A DNA stretch of 64,000 nucleotides, taken from Halalkaliarchaeum sp. AArc-CO. GTDB lineage: Archaea > Halobacteriota > Halobacteria > Halobacteriales > Haloferacaceae. This document shows, piece after piece, positions 34,797 to 44,132 of this stretch (positions are counted from its first letter, which is position 1; every line of letters begins with the position of its first letter). The notes beneath the pieces are model-generated. The model searched no databases. It was not told the origin of the DNA and saw only the letters and a program-made list of their open reading frames with translations. Where the stretch lies: assembly GCF_024972735.1 (NCBI RefSeq), contig NZ_CP087723.1, forward strand, positions 992,001-1,056,000, given 5' to 3'. Position numbers and translations under genes: made by a program.

Positions 34797-34808
34797 CACT
34801 TTTTAGCC
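34797..34808 (+). promoter_or_regulatory. TATA box of squalene synthase-like gene
   Basis: The sequence actttttagccc is centred about 30 bases before the ATG at 34835, the expected distance for a leaderless haloarchaeal transcript. Confidence 0.55.
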
Positions 34809-34834
34809 CTGACGCAGTACGTATCCGTATCCTA

Positions 34835-35902
34835 ATGATCGGAGACCCCCGTTCGCCCGGCACGCCCGACCTCGAGTGGTGTTTCGAGGCGGTTCAGGGA
34901 GTGTCACGAACGTTTGCGTTGACCGTGGACGTACTGGACGAACCGATGGAAACACACATCTGTCTCGGCTATCTCCTCTGTCGCGTCGCAGACACCGTCG
35001 AGGACGCGGGCCACATCCCACCCGACGAGCAGGCGGAACTACTCCGGCTGTACGGTCGAGCGGTCGACCCGGAAGATCCCACCGAGATGGTGACGTTCAG
35101 GGAGGCAGTCGACGAGTATCTCCCGGGACCGACAGAGCGAAACGACGACTGGGTCGTGGTGGCTCACTCGCCGACGGTCGCCGCGACGTTCGAGGAGTTG
35201 CCGTCGGACGTCCGGAGCGCGATCGTTCCGCCCGTGCTCGAACTGGTCGACGGCATGGCGATGTTCGTCGAACGCCACGCCGACAACGGCGGGCTCCGGA
35301 TCACCGATCGAGCCGAACTGGAGGAGTACTGTTACTACGCCGCCGGGACGGTCGGCAACCTCATCACAAACCTCCTTACCCGGGGCGATCTGACCGACGA
35401 ACGGGCCGCCAGGCTCTACGACACCGCCGAGGAGTTCGGACTGCTGTTGCAGCTCGTCAACGTCTCGAAGGACGTCTACGACGATTACACCGAAGAGAAC
35501 AACGTGTATCTCCCCGCGGAGTGGCTGGAGGACGAAGGGGTTCCACAGGAGGAGGTAATCGAGCCGGAACACCGCGAGAGTACCGCCGCAGTCGTCGAGC
35601 GCACGACCGAGTACGCCCGGTCGTTCCTCGATGACGCACAGACGTATCTGGAGACGATGCCGTTGTCCCACGGCAACACAGTCGCAGCCTGGGGAGTCCC
35701 CTATCTCCTTGCAGTCGGGACCCTCCGGGAGGTCGGCAGCCGTCCAGAGGACGCGGTGCGCGATGCGGACGTGAAGGTGTCGAGACAGGAAGTGTTCGCG
35801 GTGATCACCGAGATGACCGACGACAGCCGGGAATCACTTTCCCACCTCCGGGATATCATCTCCCGACAGCCGTATCATCGGGCAATCTCGACCGCCGATT
35901 GA
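34835..35902 (+). CDS. Squalene/phytoene synthase family protein, squalene synthase-like
   Basis: This 355-residue prenyl synthase condenses two farnesyl (or geranylgeranyl) diphosphates. The first Asp-rich motif is DTVED at residues 53-57 and the second is VNVSKDVYDDYTEENNVYLP further on. YYAAGTVGNLI is also typical. The acidic motif and length favour squalene synthase over phytoene synthase; haloarchaea make squalene and carotenoids from these. It starts at ATG 34835. Confidence 0.88.
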   Translation: MIGDPRSPGTPDLEWCFEAVQGVSRTFALTVDVLDEPMETHICLGYLLCRVADTVEDAGHIPPDEQAELLRLYGRAVDPEDPTEMVTFREAVDEYLPGPTERNDDWVVVAHSPTVAATFEELPSDVRSAIVPPVLELVDGMAMFVERHADNGGLRITDRAELEEYCYYAAGTVGNLITNLLTRGDLTDERAARLYDTAEEFGLLLQLVNVSKDVYDDYTEENNVYLPAEWLEDEGVPQEEVIEPEHRESTAAVVERTTEYARSFLDDAQTYLETMPLSHGNTVAAWGVPYLLAVGTLREVGSRPEDAVRDADVKVSRQEVFAVITEMTDDSRESLSHLRDIISRQPYHRAISTAD

Positions 35903-35956
35903 CCGTTTCTTCTGTTCCAACCCCATCCAACCCGAAACGGTCCGACCGACGAGCTG

Positions 35957-36517
35957 TCACTCGTTTTGTTTCTCGCGCCACGCGTTCAGATACGGCCGGT
36001 CACGGCTGTCCGACGGCACCGTCGTGAACCACTGTGCGTCCGAGATCTCCCCGTCCGGATCGTCGATCACCGTTCGTTCGTTTCTCGCTAGCGCCTCGAA
36101 GATCGGCATGACCCCCCACGTCTCGTGGGCGTCGCTTTCGATTTCGACGGTCACGAGCAGAGCCAACCCGTCGTACTCCGCCTCGATGCCCGCCTCCTCG
36201 GCGAGTTCACGTCTCGCTGCTTCCCGAAACGTCTCGTCGCGGGCCACCTCGCCCCCGGGGAGCACCCACTGGTTGATTCCGTCGTGCCGGACGAGCAGGA
36301 CGTCTCCATCCTCACGATGGACAATCGTGTGTGCTCCGTACGGTGCGCCGCTGAGCCGGATCCGTTCTGCGAGCGTTCGGAACCGACGGCGGGACACTCG
36401 CCGAGACTGCCGCTTCACGAGGTAGTCGTCGTACCGCGTCCGGAGCTGGTGGGCGGCCTGTTCGGCCCGCTGGCTCGCGGTGTCGGCCAGAAACCACAGG
36501 TCGTCGATGCTCGTCAT
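35957..36517 (-). CDS. Nudix hydrolase
   Basis: This 186-residue protein has a complete Nudix box: GGEVARDET followed by [15 protein letters not shown] preceding QWVLPGGEV and later [10 protein letters not shown] are typical. The N-terminal 50 residues are a basic helical extension ([14 protein letters not shown]). It hydrolyses a nucleoside diphosphate linked to another group; the substrate is unknown. Confidence 0.9.
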   Translation of the reverse strand: MTSIDDLWFLADTASQRAEQAAHQLRTRYDDYLVKRQSRRVSRRRFRTLAERIRLSGAPYGAHTIVHREDGDVLLVRHDGINQWVLPGGEVARDETFREAARRELAEEAGIEAEYDGLALLVTVEIESDAHETWGVMPIFEALARNERTVIDDPDGEISDAQWFTTVPSDSRDRPYLNAWREKQNE

Positions 36518-36712
36518 CCGTGTTCACCTCGTCGATGTCGAGCGAACGGGTGGGTCCACGGGGAATCGCCGACCGCAGTGGAGGGTCCCGTTCACGTGGT
36601 ACTGTTGGCAAGACGGGGGAAAGAGTCTTCGGCGTCGAATCGCTGCCGTGACGGGGCTGTGTCGCCGTCCCGATTCCGGCGGGCTTTTTAGTTCGCCCCG
36701 GATACGACGCGT

Positions 36713-36937
36713 ATGAGCTTCGAGAAGGAAGATCAGGTCGTCTTGAACGACAAACACAGCGAACACGACGGCGAGACGGGGACGATCACGCAGGTGATGG
36801 AGACGATGTTCGGCGATGCGACGTACACCGTGAGCTTCGAGGACGGCCAGGAGACCGGCGTCCCCGAGGAGTCGCTGGAGCCAGCCGGCGACGGAGCCGA
36901 GGGTGACGACGCCGACGCCGAAGAAACTGAAGAGTAG
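36713..36937 (+). CDS. Small KOW-like acidic protein
   Basis: This 74-residue protein has an SH3/KOW-like start (FEKEDQVVLNDKHSEHDGETGTI) followed by a beta turn (SFEDGQETGVPEESL) and a strongly acidic tail. Similar small haloarchaeal proteins are common; function unknown. It is divergent from the Nudix gene. Confidence 0.75.
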   Translation: MSFEKEDQVVLNDKHSEHDGETGTITQVMETMFGDATYTVSFEDGQETGVPEESLEPAGDGAEGDDADAEETEE

Positions 36938-36944
36938 TTCGAAC

Positions 36945-37445
36945 TCACTCGCGCCGGCTGTTTTCCCTCACCGTCCCGCCCACTACCAGCGCCGCCCCGA
37001 TGATGACCAGGTTCTTGACGATGTACTGTCCCTCGACGGTCAACGCGTGGGGGAACGTGACGAACGCCACGTCGGGCAGCAACACCAGCGGCAGAAACGT
37101 TCCCGGCATCTGGAGGAAAAGCAAGAAGATCCCGATCCGGATCAGCGGCCGATACAGCAGACACAGCCCGATCATCACCTCCCAGACGCCCAGCACGGGA
37201 ACGAATATCTCGGGCGGAACGAGGTAGACGGTCGCCGCGACGAGATCCGCAGCCGGGCTGACGCCGAACACCTTCAGGCCGCCGAACCAGACGAAGACGA
37301 TCCCGAGCGCGATCCGCAACACCGGAACGCTCCAACGGTCCATCCAGGCAGCGATGTTCCTGTCGACTGCTTCCAGGCGGGTCGAGCTTCCGATCAGCCG
37401 GTCGATGCCCGACTCCAGCCGCTCGGAGACGGATGCGTCAGTCAT
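36945..37445 (-). CDS. DoxX-family membrane protein
   Basis: This 166-residue protein has four hydrophobic helices, including LRIALGIVFVWFGGLKVFGV and VLGVWEVMIGLCLLY, the DoxX/DoxD pattern. DoxX proteins take part in respiratory or redox processes such as quinone-linked sulfur or peroxide defence, but the role here is unknown. The N-terminal 38 residues are soluble and acidic. Confidence 0.88.
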   Translation of the reverse strand: MTDASVSERLESGIDRLIGSSTRLEAVDRNIAAWMDRWSVPVLRIALGIVFVWFGGLKVFGVSPAADLVAATVYLVPPEIFVPVLGVWEVMIGLCLLYRPLIRIGIFLLFLQMPGTFLPLVLLPDVAFVTFPHALTVEGQYIVKNLVIIGAALVVGGTVRENSRRE

Positions 37446-37557
37446 AACGACTTGCGTAAGGGCTGGCCGGGAAAGAACCCGTCGATCCCCGGGGAGAACG
37501 GTCCACGCCGGCGGGCAAGCGGCAGCGTTTTTCCCTGGGTGTGCCTACTCGTCGGTA

Positions 37558-38001
37558 ATGGCTTCCGTTCCGTTTCACTACGTCGACCTCAGGACGTTCT
37601 GCTACGCCACGGAGGACGAAAAGCGAGTCGAGGAGGCGCTTCGGACGTTTCTCCCCGAGGAGTTCGAGATCGATCGGGTAGAAAACGAGGGACACCACGG
37701 GGACCGGATCGTCGTTCTCTCCGCGAGAGTGGAGAACGCCGACGAGATCCGGCACGTCCTGGCTCGACTCGCGTCGCTTTCGGAAATCGATCGCGTAATC
37801 GACCAGCTCGACCAGCGCGTCGACGAGAACTGCTCGCTGTTTCTCCGCCTGGACAAACAGGCTGCATTCGGCGGGGACGTCCGGCTCGGCGAGGGGATCA
37901 CGCTCCGCGCGAAGGTGGAGGCGTACCCCGCGAAGAAACCGAACGCCGTCGCGAACGCTCGAGAGGTGCTGGAGACGATCGAAGCCGACGAGTCCGGGTG
38001 A
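37558..38001 (+). CDS. Archaeal RNA-binding protein (COG1325-type)
   Basis: This 147-residue protein begins FHYVDLRTFCYATEDEKRVEEAL and resembles the archaeal RNA-binding family of exosome-associated proteins (COG1325). It has an alpha-beta pattern with DQRVDENCSLFLRLDKQAAF. No catalytic motif is seen. It stands alone between DoxX and MscS genes. Confidence 0.82.
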   Translation: MASVPFHYVDLRTFCYATEDEKRVEEALRTFLPEEFEIDRVENEGHHGDRIVVLSARVENADEIRHVLARLASLSEIDRVIDQLDQRVDENCSLFLRLDKQAAFGGDVRLGEGITLRAKVEAYPAKKPNAVANAREVLETIEADESG

Positions 38002-38072
38002 CCGCCGCCGACGAATCGCCGAGCGATATTCGGACGGGAAACGCTTTTTCCCGGTGAGGGAGACGACGGGGT

Positions 38073-39083
38073 ATGGACGCAGTGACTGCGACCACCGCGA
38101 TCTCTCGACTACTGCTGCAAGCTGACGGGGGTCCGCCCGGTCGGCAGATCCTCCCGGAGTCGATCTCTGTCACGGGTATGGAGTATCTCGTCGCCCTGGT
38201 CGCGCTCGTCGCCGGGATCTACCTCTCGAAGTTTCTGCTGCGGCTGCTCGGCCGTCCGATCGCCCGGCAGTTCGCTCGCCCGAGTATCGCCCAGACGGTG
38301 CTCCGAGGAGTCCGGCTGTCCGCAATCGTGCTCACCCTGTTTTTCGCCGGCTGGCTCGCCGGCCTCACGTTTCCGGACATCGTGCTCTCGGTCGCGGTGT
38401 TCTCTGCAGTAGTGGGTATTATCCTCGCGCCGCTGGTGGGATCGATCATCAACGGGCTGTTCGTTCTCGCAGACCAGCCGTTCGAGATCGGCGACATGAT
38501 CGAACTCGACGACGGCACGCAGGGGTTCGTCGAGGACATGACGATCCGGTACACCAAGATATTCACGCTGGACAACACGTTCCTCGTCATTCCGAACGCC
38601 AACATCCGGGATCGGGACGTCACCAACTACTCGGCGGAGGACGAACGAACCCGACTGTCGCTTCCGCTTTTGATTACCTACGAGTCGGATCTCTCGCAGG
38701 CACGTCAGTTGATGGAACGGGCGGCCCGGCGCTGCGACGCTGTCATCGACGGCGGCCCCGATATCCGGATCGGCTCTGCACGGTATCCCGCGTCGCCGAC
38801 CTGCTACGTCGACGAGTACGCCGACGACGGTGTGTTGCTCACGCTGCGGTACTGGGCGAAAAAGCCGTACCGGCTGGTGTCGGTCCGGTCCGAGGTGCAG
38901 ACGAACATCTGGGAGGCGCTCGAAGACGACGACGTCGACGTCGACGTCGCGTACCCCCACCAGCATCTCATCTTCGACGAGACCAGCGGGCGCGCGGAGG
39001 TCGCAGTCTCGGAGGCGTCCGGGCTCGATCTGTCGGACGTCGAGACCGGTCGGCCGGTCGACCCCTCCAGCGACGGCGGTTGA
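38073..39083 (+). CDS. MscS-type mechanosensitive channel
   Basis: This 336-residue protein has three hydrophobic helices; the third carries the Gly/Ala-rich pore motif (VAVFSAVVGIILAPLVGSII) and is followed by the beta-domain ADQPFEIGDMIELDDG, then FLVIPNANIRDRDVTNYS. The MscS family releases solutes on osmotic downshock. The cytoplasmic C-terminal domain and an acidic tail complete it. Confidence 0.9.
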   Translation: MDAVTATTAISRLLLQADGGPPGRQILPESISVTGMEYLVALVALVAGIYLSKFLLRLLGRPIARQFARPSIAQTVLRGVRLSAIVLTLFFAGWLAGLTFPDIVLSVAVFSAVVGIILAPLVGSIINGLFVLADQPFEIGDMIELDDGTQGFVEDMTIRYTKIFTLDNTFLVIPNANIRDRDVTNYSAEDERTRLSLPLLITYESDLSQARQLMERAARRCDAVIDGGPDIRIGSARYPASPTCYVDEYADDGVLLTLRYWAKKPYRLVSVRSEVQTNIWEALEDDDVDVDVAYPHQHLIFDETSGRAEVAVSEASGLDLSDVETGRPVDPSSDGG

Positions 39084-39120
39084 TTCTCCCGTCCCTGACA
39101 GGGAAACCCCCGGACGACGG

Positions 39121-41061
39121 TCAGGGGAAGGGGTGGTACTTCCTGTCGAGTCGTGGCTCGAACCCCATCGTCTCGGGGACGGTTTTGGCCCGTTCGCCGA
39201 AGAAGGGATCACCGGTGAAAAGCGGCTGTGCCCCCGGAATCACGACGCGCACACCCTCGAACCCGAGCGCTTCTACGTCGCGAGTGGTCGTGCGTGCGGC
39301 GTACGCTTCCATCCCCGCGTTCTCGAGCCGTTCGAGAACCGCCTGTAGTTCCGGCCACCCCGAACGCTCCGGATCACCGAGCGTTCCCGCCGGGACGCTC
39401 GCGTCCGCCTCGAGAAACGCCCTCGCCTCCTTCGGGAATCCTGCGTATCGTCCGATTGCGCCCCCCTGTTCGTCGGCGCGTTCGGGGCCCATCGCGCGCA
39501 GCTCCGTCCAGTTTTGTAGCGCTTCCGAGAGCGCAGATCGGGCGGCAGCGACCGGATCCAGTCGGGCACCCGATCCGGCGGCAAACGCCGGCCAGTCGTC
39601 GGAATCCGGATCGACGGGGGCCGGACATGACGTCGGATCCCGGTGGACTGCCGCGGCGACGATCGGGACGTCGACGTCCTGGGTAACCAGAAGCATTGAG
39701 ACCGAAAGGGACTCGGCTCGGGCCCGTTTCCGCAAGTCCGAGAGCTCGCCGTCGAATTCGAGTTCGAGCGGTTCGAACGTCGAGTACCACGCGAGCATCG
39801 TCGCGTCACGTTCGAGCACCTCGTACAGTCCAGAGAGGACGGCTTCGATCGTCGAATTCCCCAGCCCGAGTCCGGTGGTGATCGCCGGCTTGAGCTTTCG
39901 TTCCACGGGTGGATAGAAGACGGATTCTGCGGGTAGCCACGCCGACTCGCCGTCGACTGTGTCCTCCGTCGGTTCGGTTTCCGATACCGTGTCCGGGTCT
40001 TCGCTCGTCTCTACCTCCGTATCGGCGTTCAGCTCCGTATCGGCGTTCAGCTCCGTATCGGCGTTCAGAATGGTTCCGCGCACCCACGTGCGCGAATCGC
40101 TTTCCGTCCCCTCGTCTTTCGTCCCCTGGTCCTCCGAGGCGGTGGTCTCTCCGCCGTCCCTCTCGCGGGTCCGTTCGGGAGTGACGAACGCGTCGGGGCC
40201 GACGATCCGTCCGTCCACTTCCTCCCGAAGCGTCACGGCAGACGCGGTCCGGAACCCGTCACCTCGGTAGACGCCGGCGCAGTACCGTTCGAGTCCCTCG
40301 CCGAGCGCCTTCATGAACGCCCGGTTCCAGTCGGTGTCTGCGCCGCCGGCGAACTCGGCGGCCCTCGCGTCGCTGAACTCTCTGGTGTCGGCGGTGGCAG
40401 CGACGTAGTAGGGAATCGGGAACGACTCGCGCTCGCCGACCTGCGAGACGAGGCCGATCCGGTCGTCGACTGCCCGCTCGGCGCGGCCGAGTGCGTCTTC
40501 GAGTGACGGATCGTCTCCGTCTGCAGCCGATCTCGAGGTCGGGAGCGGTATCCGACGATCGGCGTCGCCGACCTGTGGTTCGTCAGGTCCGGTGCAGTTA
40601 CAGCCCGGAACCGGCAACAGGCGTCGTTCCCGTCCGGGCTCCTCGAGGACGGTATCACCGAGGTCTTCGCCCGAAAGCGACCGGATGAGTCGGCGTGCGG
40701 CGGCGGCGCCGGCGTACCGAACCGCCGATCTGACCCCCCGGGCGGTCTCGACTGGCTCGGCGCTTCCGGCCGCAACGCGGGTCCGGAGGCAGTCGTAACA
40801 GGCACGGTCGAACAGGGTGACCGCGGCGTCGATCTCCGCGAGCGGATAGCCGCCGAGGCCGCCGATCTCGACGGCGACCCACCGATCCAGTGCCGCGTCG
40901 GCCGTTTCGAAGACGTCGTCTCCGGCGGTTCCGACCACGATCGCCCGATCGAACCCGGAAAGCAGCGACGCTTCTACGGCGAACACGTTCGCGTCCACGT
41001 CCGCGAGACCCGTCTCCGCCGCGTCCGCGGCCGGGCTGTCGCCGACTACTGCGATGTCCAT
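39121..41061 (-). CDS. YcaO-domain cyclodehydratase fused to E1-like partner domain
   Basis: This 646-residue protein has an N-terminal ocin-ThiF/E1-like domain (AVVGDSPAADAAETG, then DRACYDCLRTRVA and CNCTGP) and a C-terminal YcaO domain. YcaO features are GLGNSTIEAVLSGLYEVLER, the ATP-site Glu residues, GSGARLDPVAAARSALSEAL and a C terminus ending HPFP. YcaO enzymes use ATP to make azolines or thioamides from peptides or proteins. A tandem 18-bp repeat (40019-40071) encodes three copies of ELNADT in the linker. No precursor peptide, dehydrogenase or TfuA partner is next to it. The start at 41061 is the ATG that yields the domain start. Confidence 0.88.
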   Translation of the reverse strand: MDIAVVGDSPAADAAETGLADVDANVFAVEASLLSGFDRAIVVGTAGDDVFETADAALDRWVAVEIGGLGGYPLAEIDAAVTLFDRACYDCLRTRVAAGSAEPVETARGVRSAVRYAGAAAARRLIRSLSGEDLGDTVLEEPGRERRLLPVPGCNCTGPDEPQVGDADRRIPLPTSRSAADGDDPSLEDALGRAERAVDDRIGLVSQVGERESFPIPYYVAATADTREFSDARAAEFAGGADTDWNRAFMKALGEGLERYCAGVYRGDGFRTASAVTLREEVDGRIVGPDAFVTPERTRERDGGETTASEDQGTKDEGTESDSRTWVRGTILNADTELNADTELNADTEVETSEDPDTVSETEPTEDTVDGESAWLPAESVFYPPVERKLKPAITTGLGLGNSTIEAVLSGLYEVLERDATMLAWYSTFEPLELEFDGELSDLRKRARAESLSVSMLLVTQDVDVPIVAAAVHRDPTSCPAPVDPDSDDWPAFAAGSGARLDPVAAARSALSEALQNWTELRAMGPERADEQGGAIGRYAGFPKEARAFLEADASVPAGTLGDPERSGWPELQAVLERLENAGMEAYAARTTTRDVEALGFEGVRVVIPGAQPLFTGDPFFGERAKTVPETMGFEPRLDRKYHPFP

Positions 41062-41211
41062 GTCCCATCCACGGCCATGGAGGGCAAAAATCATCGGCAT
41101 CGCCCCGAAGCGCTGTCGCCCCGAAACGCTGTCGCCCCGAAGCGCTTGCATCCGTGGGACAACTGTCGTTCGAGCGAGAGGCTTAACGCCACGGACACGC
41201 AACGGACGCTT

Positions 41212-41658
41212 ATGCCGACTGTTACGCTCATCGGAACCCGCCTCGCGGAGCCCGGCCGCGAGTTCGTCTATCGGGGGGAGTCTCCGGCGTGTGAGGGATG
41301 TCCCTACCGGGCGCAGTGTCTGAACCTCACGGAGGGGCGGCGCTACCGCGTCGCCGGCGTGCGAGAGAACACGCAGGTGCTCGACTGTGCCGTCCACGAC
41401 GAGGGGGTGCAGGCGGTCGAAGTAGAACCCGCGCCCGTCCGCGCGAACGTCCCGTCGCGCGGGGTGTACGCCGGTTCGCGCGCCTCGCTTGCGGGGCCGT
41501 GTCCGCACACCGACTGTCCGAGCCACGAGTACTGCGTCCCGGAGGGTGCTGAATTCGACGGGGAGTACCGCATCGGGGAAGTGATCGGCGAACCCCCGCA
41601 CGATTACTGTGCACTCGATCGAGATCTCACGCTTGTCGAGTTCGCACCAGAAGAGTAG
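41212..41658 (+). CDS. UPF0179 family Cys-rich protein
   Basis: This 148-residue protein has Cys pairs in PACEGCPYRAQC and CPHTDCPSHEYC and is of the UPF0179 family of conserved archaeal proteins. The Cys pattern suggests zinc or iron-sulfur binding, but no activity is known to me. It is divergent from YcaO with a 150-base gap. Confidence 0.85.
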   Translation: MPTVTLIGTRLAEPGREFVYRGESPACEGCPYRAQCLNLTEGRRYRVAGVRENTQVLDCAVHDEGVQAVEVEPAPVRANVPSRGVYAGSRASLAGPCPHTDCPSHEYCVPEGAEFDGEYRIGEVIGEPPHDYCALDRDLTLVEFAPEE

Positions 41659-41701
41659 TTGGTTTCCGGCTGGTCGTCCGATCCAGCCGCAATTTCGACT
41701 C

Positions 41702-42511
41702 CTATCCGAGGGTTCCGACCTTCGTCGCGGCGTATCCGAAGACGTCCTCGTAGCCGTAGGCCGACAGCAACACCGGATAGAAGTCCCGATCGGCGACCGC
41801 CTCGGAGCCGTCGGCGACGGCGAACTGTTCGCCGGCGTGCACCTGGTCGAAGTTCCGTGCGAACACCTCGTACCGTTCCGCCGGCGGCTTCGGCAGCTTC
41901 TCCTGGAGTCTGAACACCCGGATCCCCTCGCCGTTTCCGGCGTCGGTCCGGACGGGTTCCTCGGCACTCGGCGGTGACATCGCACCGGTCGCAGTGAGGA
42001 ACGCACGGATCAGCCAGTAGCCGTTGTCTGCGGCCTCTTTACTTCCCTGGAGGCCACACTCGACTTCGACGGTGTGGGCGTGTTCGATGAGACGACCGTC
42101 GGTGAACCGGTCGGTCTCGATGAGGACGTCGACCGGAAGGTGTGGAACGACCCCCCGGATCACCTCGTCGACGGTGTCACACAGCGCGAACGGCTCCGCG
42201 TACGACTGCGTCGAGTGTAAAGAGAGGACGGTACAGCCCCGGAGTTCGGCGGCGAGGTGGTGAGCGAGCCGTCCCTCGTGGCTGTCGGCGTCCAGCGATC
42301 CCGGGAACGCCCGGTTGAGATCCTCGTCGAGATACCGCACTCCGGCCGCGAGCGCCTCCTCGTTGGCGACGACGAACTTCACTGGGCGGTCGAGATCGGG
42401 TTCGTCCGACAGGAACCGGTCGATCGCGTCAGGCCCGCACGGCTCGTCGCCGTGGACGCCACCCACGACCGCGACCTCCGGCGTTCCCTCACCCAGCTCC
42501 GTGATTCTCAT
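41702..42511 (-). CDS. Succinylglutamate desuccinylase/aspartoacylase-like hydrolase
   Basis: This 269-residue zinc hydrolase has His20 and Glu23 in GGVHGDEP, Asn66-Arg67 in DEDLNRAFPG and His99 in LSLHSTQSY, the metal and substrate pattern of the AspA/AstE (M14-like) family. The family cleaves N-acyl amino acids. The substrate here is unknown. Confidence 0.88.
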   Translation of the reverse strand: MRITELGEGTPEVAVVGGVHGDEPCGPDAIDRFLSDEPDLDRPVKFVVANEEALAAGVRYLDEDLNRAFPGSLDADSHEGRLAHHLAAELRGCTVLSLHSTQSYAEPFALCDTVDEVIRGVVPHLPVDVLIETDRFTDGRLIEHAHTVEVECGLQGSKEAADNGYWLIRAFLTATGAMSPPSAEEPVRTDAGNGEGIRVFRLQEKLPKPPAERYEVFARNFDQVHAGEQFAVADGSEAVADRDFYPVLLSAYGYEDVFGYAATKVGTLG

Positions 42512-42564
42512 TTGCGGATGATCGGGTACCGACGGATTTCAACCGCACGGTTTCTTCGAGTCCG

Positions 42565-43104
42565 TCACTCGTCGAGCCGTTCGGCAAACTCGTAATCGGC
42601 CGGGTACGCCTCGGGAGTGTGTCCGTCGAGCGTAATCTGCCAGTCGTCGATCGTGGAGGGATCGTCCAGCGCCTCCCGGACCGTGGTTTTGACGTCGGCG
42701 ACGTCGACGCCGTAGAAGTCCTCCGGTACCGAATGGAGGTACTGCAGGGCTGTCTCGAAGAGCGACCGCATCCCCTCGTCGTTATCGAAGTCGGCGTGCT
42801 TGTACGCGCCTGCGGCCACCTGCACCATCCCATGGAGGAACGCGGACTCGGTCGTTCCGCTGCCGTAGTTGAACCACTCGTCCTCGAAGCAGTCGTGAGA
42901 TTCGTGATACGCGCCCGCGTTGAACAGTCTGATCCCGTGTTCGACTGCCCGCCTGAGCGTCGCATGTTCCCAGTAGCCTCCCTGTGGTTCCGGCTCACCG
43001 TCCATCGAGCCGGGCCCCTCTTGCCGGTCGGAACGTCCCGGGTTCCACCCCGTCGGGTTTCCCAGCGGCGGGGCGACGCTCGGGTCCCGGGTGTGGTCGT
43101 CCAT
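42565..43104 (-). CDS. DUF309 family protein
   Basis: This 179-residue protein has a flexible N-terminal 40 residues and a helical DUF309 domain with [19 protein letters not shown] and [19 protein letters not shown]. The family function is not known. The start at 43104 gives MDDHTRDP. It is separated from tRNA-Leu by a short gap on the other strand. Confidence 0.88.
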   Translation of the reverse strand: MDDHTRDPSVAPPLGNPTGWNPGRSDRQEGPGSMDGEPEPQGGYWEHATLRRAVEHGIRLFNAGAYHESHDCFEDEWFNYGSGTTESAFLHGMVQVAAGAYKHADFDNDEGMRSLFETALQYLHSVPEDFYGVDVADVKTTVREALDDPSTIDDWQITLDGHTPEAYPADYEFAERLDE

Positions 43105-43175
43105 ACCCCCCGTTAGGGACGGACGGCCTAAAACCGATGGCTTAAACCGGATCCGTCGAGAACTCACGGCTGCGT

Positions 43176-43259
43176 GCGAGGGTAGCCAAGCCTGGAAACG
43201 GCGGCGGACTCAAGATCCGCTCCTGTAGAGGTCCAAGGGTTCAAATCCCTTCCCTCGCA
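43176..43259 (+). tRNA. tRNA-Leu (CAA)
   Basis: This 84-nt type II tRNA has the acceptor GCGAGGG pairing with CCCTCGC, a D-arm with AGCC, a 7-nt anticodon loop CTCAAGA (anticodon CAA), a long variable arm and a T-loop TTCAAAT. The discriminator is A and no CCA is encoded. Its last 23 bases (43238-43260, with one following T) are repeated in the array just downstream. Confidence 0.95.
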
Positions 43260-43260
43260 T

Positions 43261-43607
43261 GCGTGTCAAAGCACAAATGCACCGGGGAAGGATTTGAATC
43301 AGGGAGCGCCTCCGGCGCGACCGTGGTTCAAATCCCTTCCCTCGCATGCGTGTCAAAGCACAAATGCACCGGGGAAGGATTTGAATCAGGGAGCGCCTCC
43401 GGCGCGACCGTGGTTCAAATCCCTTCCCTCGCATGCGTGTCAAAGCACGAATGCACCGGGAAGGATTTGAATCAGGGAGCGCCTCCGGCGCGACCGTGGT
43501 TCAAATCCCTTCCCTCGCATGCGTGTCAAAGCACAAATGCACCGGGGAAGGATTTGAATCAGGGAGCGCCTCCGGCGCGACCGTGGTTCAAATCCCTCCC
43601 CTCGCAT
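43261..43607 (+). repeat. Four tandem 86-87 bp units derived from the tRNA-Leu 3' end
   Basis: Units start at 43261, 43348, 43435 and 43521. Each ends with the 23-bp tRNA-Leu 3' sequence ggttcaaatcccttccctcg plus cat; unit 4 carries one change (ccctccc). Each also contains an inverted, imperfect copy (aggatttgaatca), so a unit can fold back on itself. The middle has gcgcctccggcgc, a perfect hairpin. Units are nearly identical (unit 3 lacks one G and has one A-to-G change). The open frames in this array are artefacts. Confidence 0.95.
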
Positions 43608-43736
43608 CGTCGGGGCCACACCCCGTGATGCGGAAGACCCGGAGCGGTCTTCCCTCGCAAAACCCTTCGTTTTCCGTGTTCGAACAGCGGCGACGCCGGC
43701 GTCACAGTTAACATCGTACGGTCGATAGGGTACTCC

Positions 43737-44102
43737 ATGAGTTCCGAAGCGGCCGAAAACGCCCCAGCGACTCCAGTCGAGGTGACCGAGGTGGCCGCGG
43801 AGAAGGCGCTGACGTTGATGGAGGGGGAAGGTATGGACATCGACGTCGGCGGACTGCGGCTGTTCGTCCAACAGGGTGGCTGTGCCGGCCTCTCGTACGG
43901 GATGCGGTTCGACGACGAGCCGGAAGCCGACGACGAGATCACCGAACACCACGGGCTACGGGTGTTCGTCGATCCGGCGAGTCTGAAGTACATCGGCGGC
44001 TCGAAACTGGACTACGAGGACGGGCTCCAGGCCGAGGGGTTCCACGTGGAAAACCCGAACGTCGTCTCCGAGTGTGGTTGCGGCGAGTCGTTCCGGACCT
44101 GA
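43737..44102 (+). CDS. IscA/HesB-type iron-sulfur cluster assembly protein
   Basis: This 121-residue A-type carrier has the three family cysteines: Cys49 in QQGGCAGLSYG and Cys113 and Cys115 in SECGCGESF. It delivers Fe-S clusters to apoproteins. The acidic N-terminal extension is usual in haloarchaea. It lies between the tRNA-Leu repeat array and TBP. Confidence 0.93.
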   Translation: MSSEAAENAPATPVEVTEVAAEKALTLMEGEGMDIDVGGLRLFVQQGGCAGLSYGMRFDDEPEADDEITEHHGLRVFVDPASLKYIGGSKLDYEDGLQAEGFHVENPNVVSECGCGESFRT

Positions 44103-44132
44103 TCGCGACGGAACCCCGTCGTCGACTGGCGC

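Noticed and set aside
26353-41061. A single biosynthetic system joining the lasso-type locus and YcaO
   Set aside because: They are 10 kb apart, on separate transcription units with housekeeping genes between, so there is no direct support for joint function.
43261-43607. CRISPR array
   Set aside because: Units are adjacent and almost identical, with no unique spacers and no cas genes nearby; the units derive from tRNA-Leu.
43210-43711. Open frames through the tRNA-Leu repeat array encoding repeated GFEPRSRRRRS-type peptides
   Set aside because: They are translations of tRNA 3' copies, a known source of false proteins next to tRNA genes.
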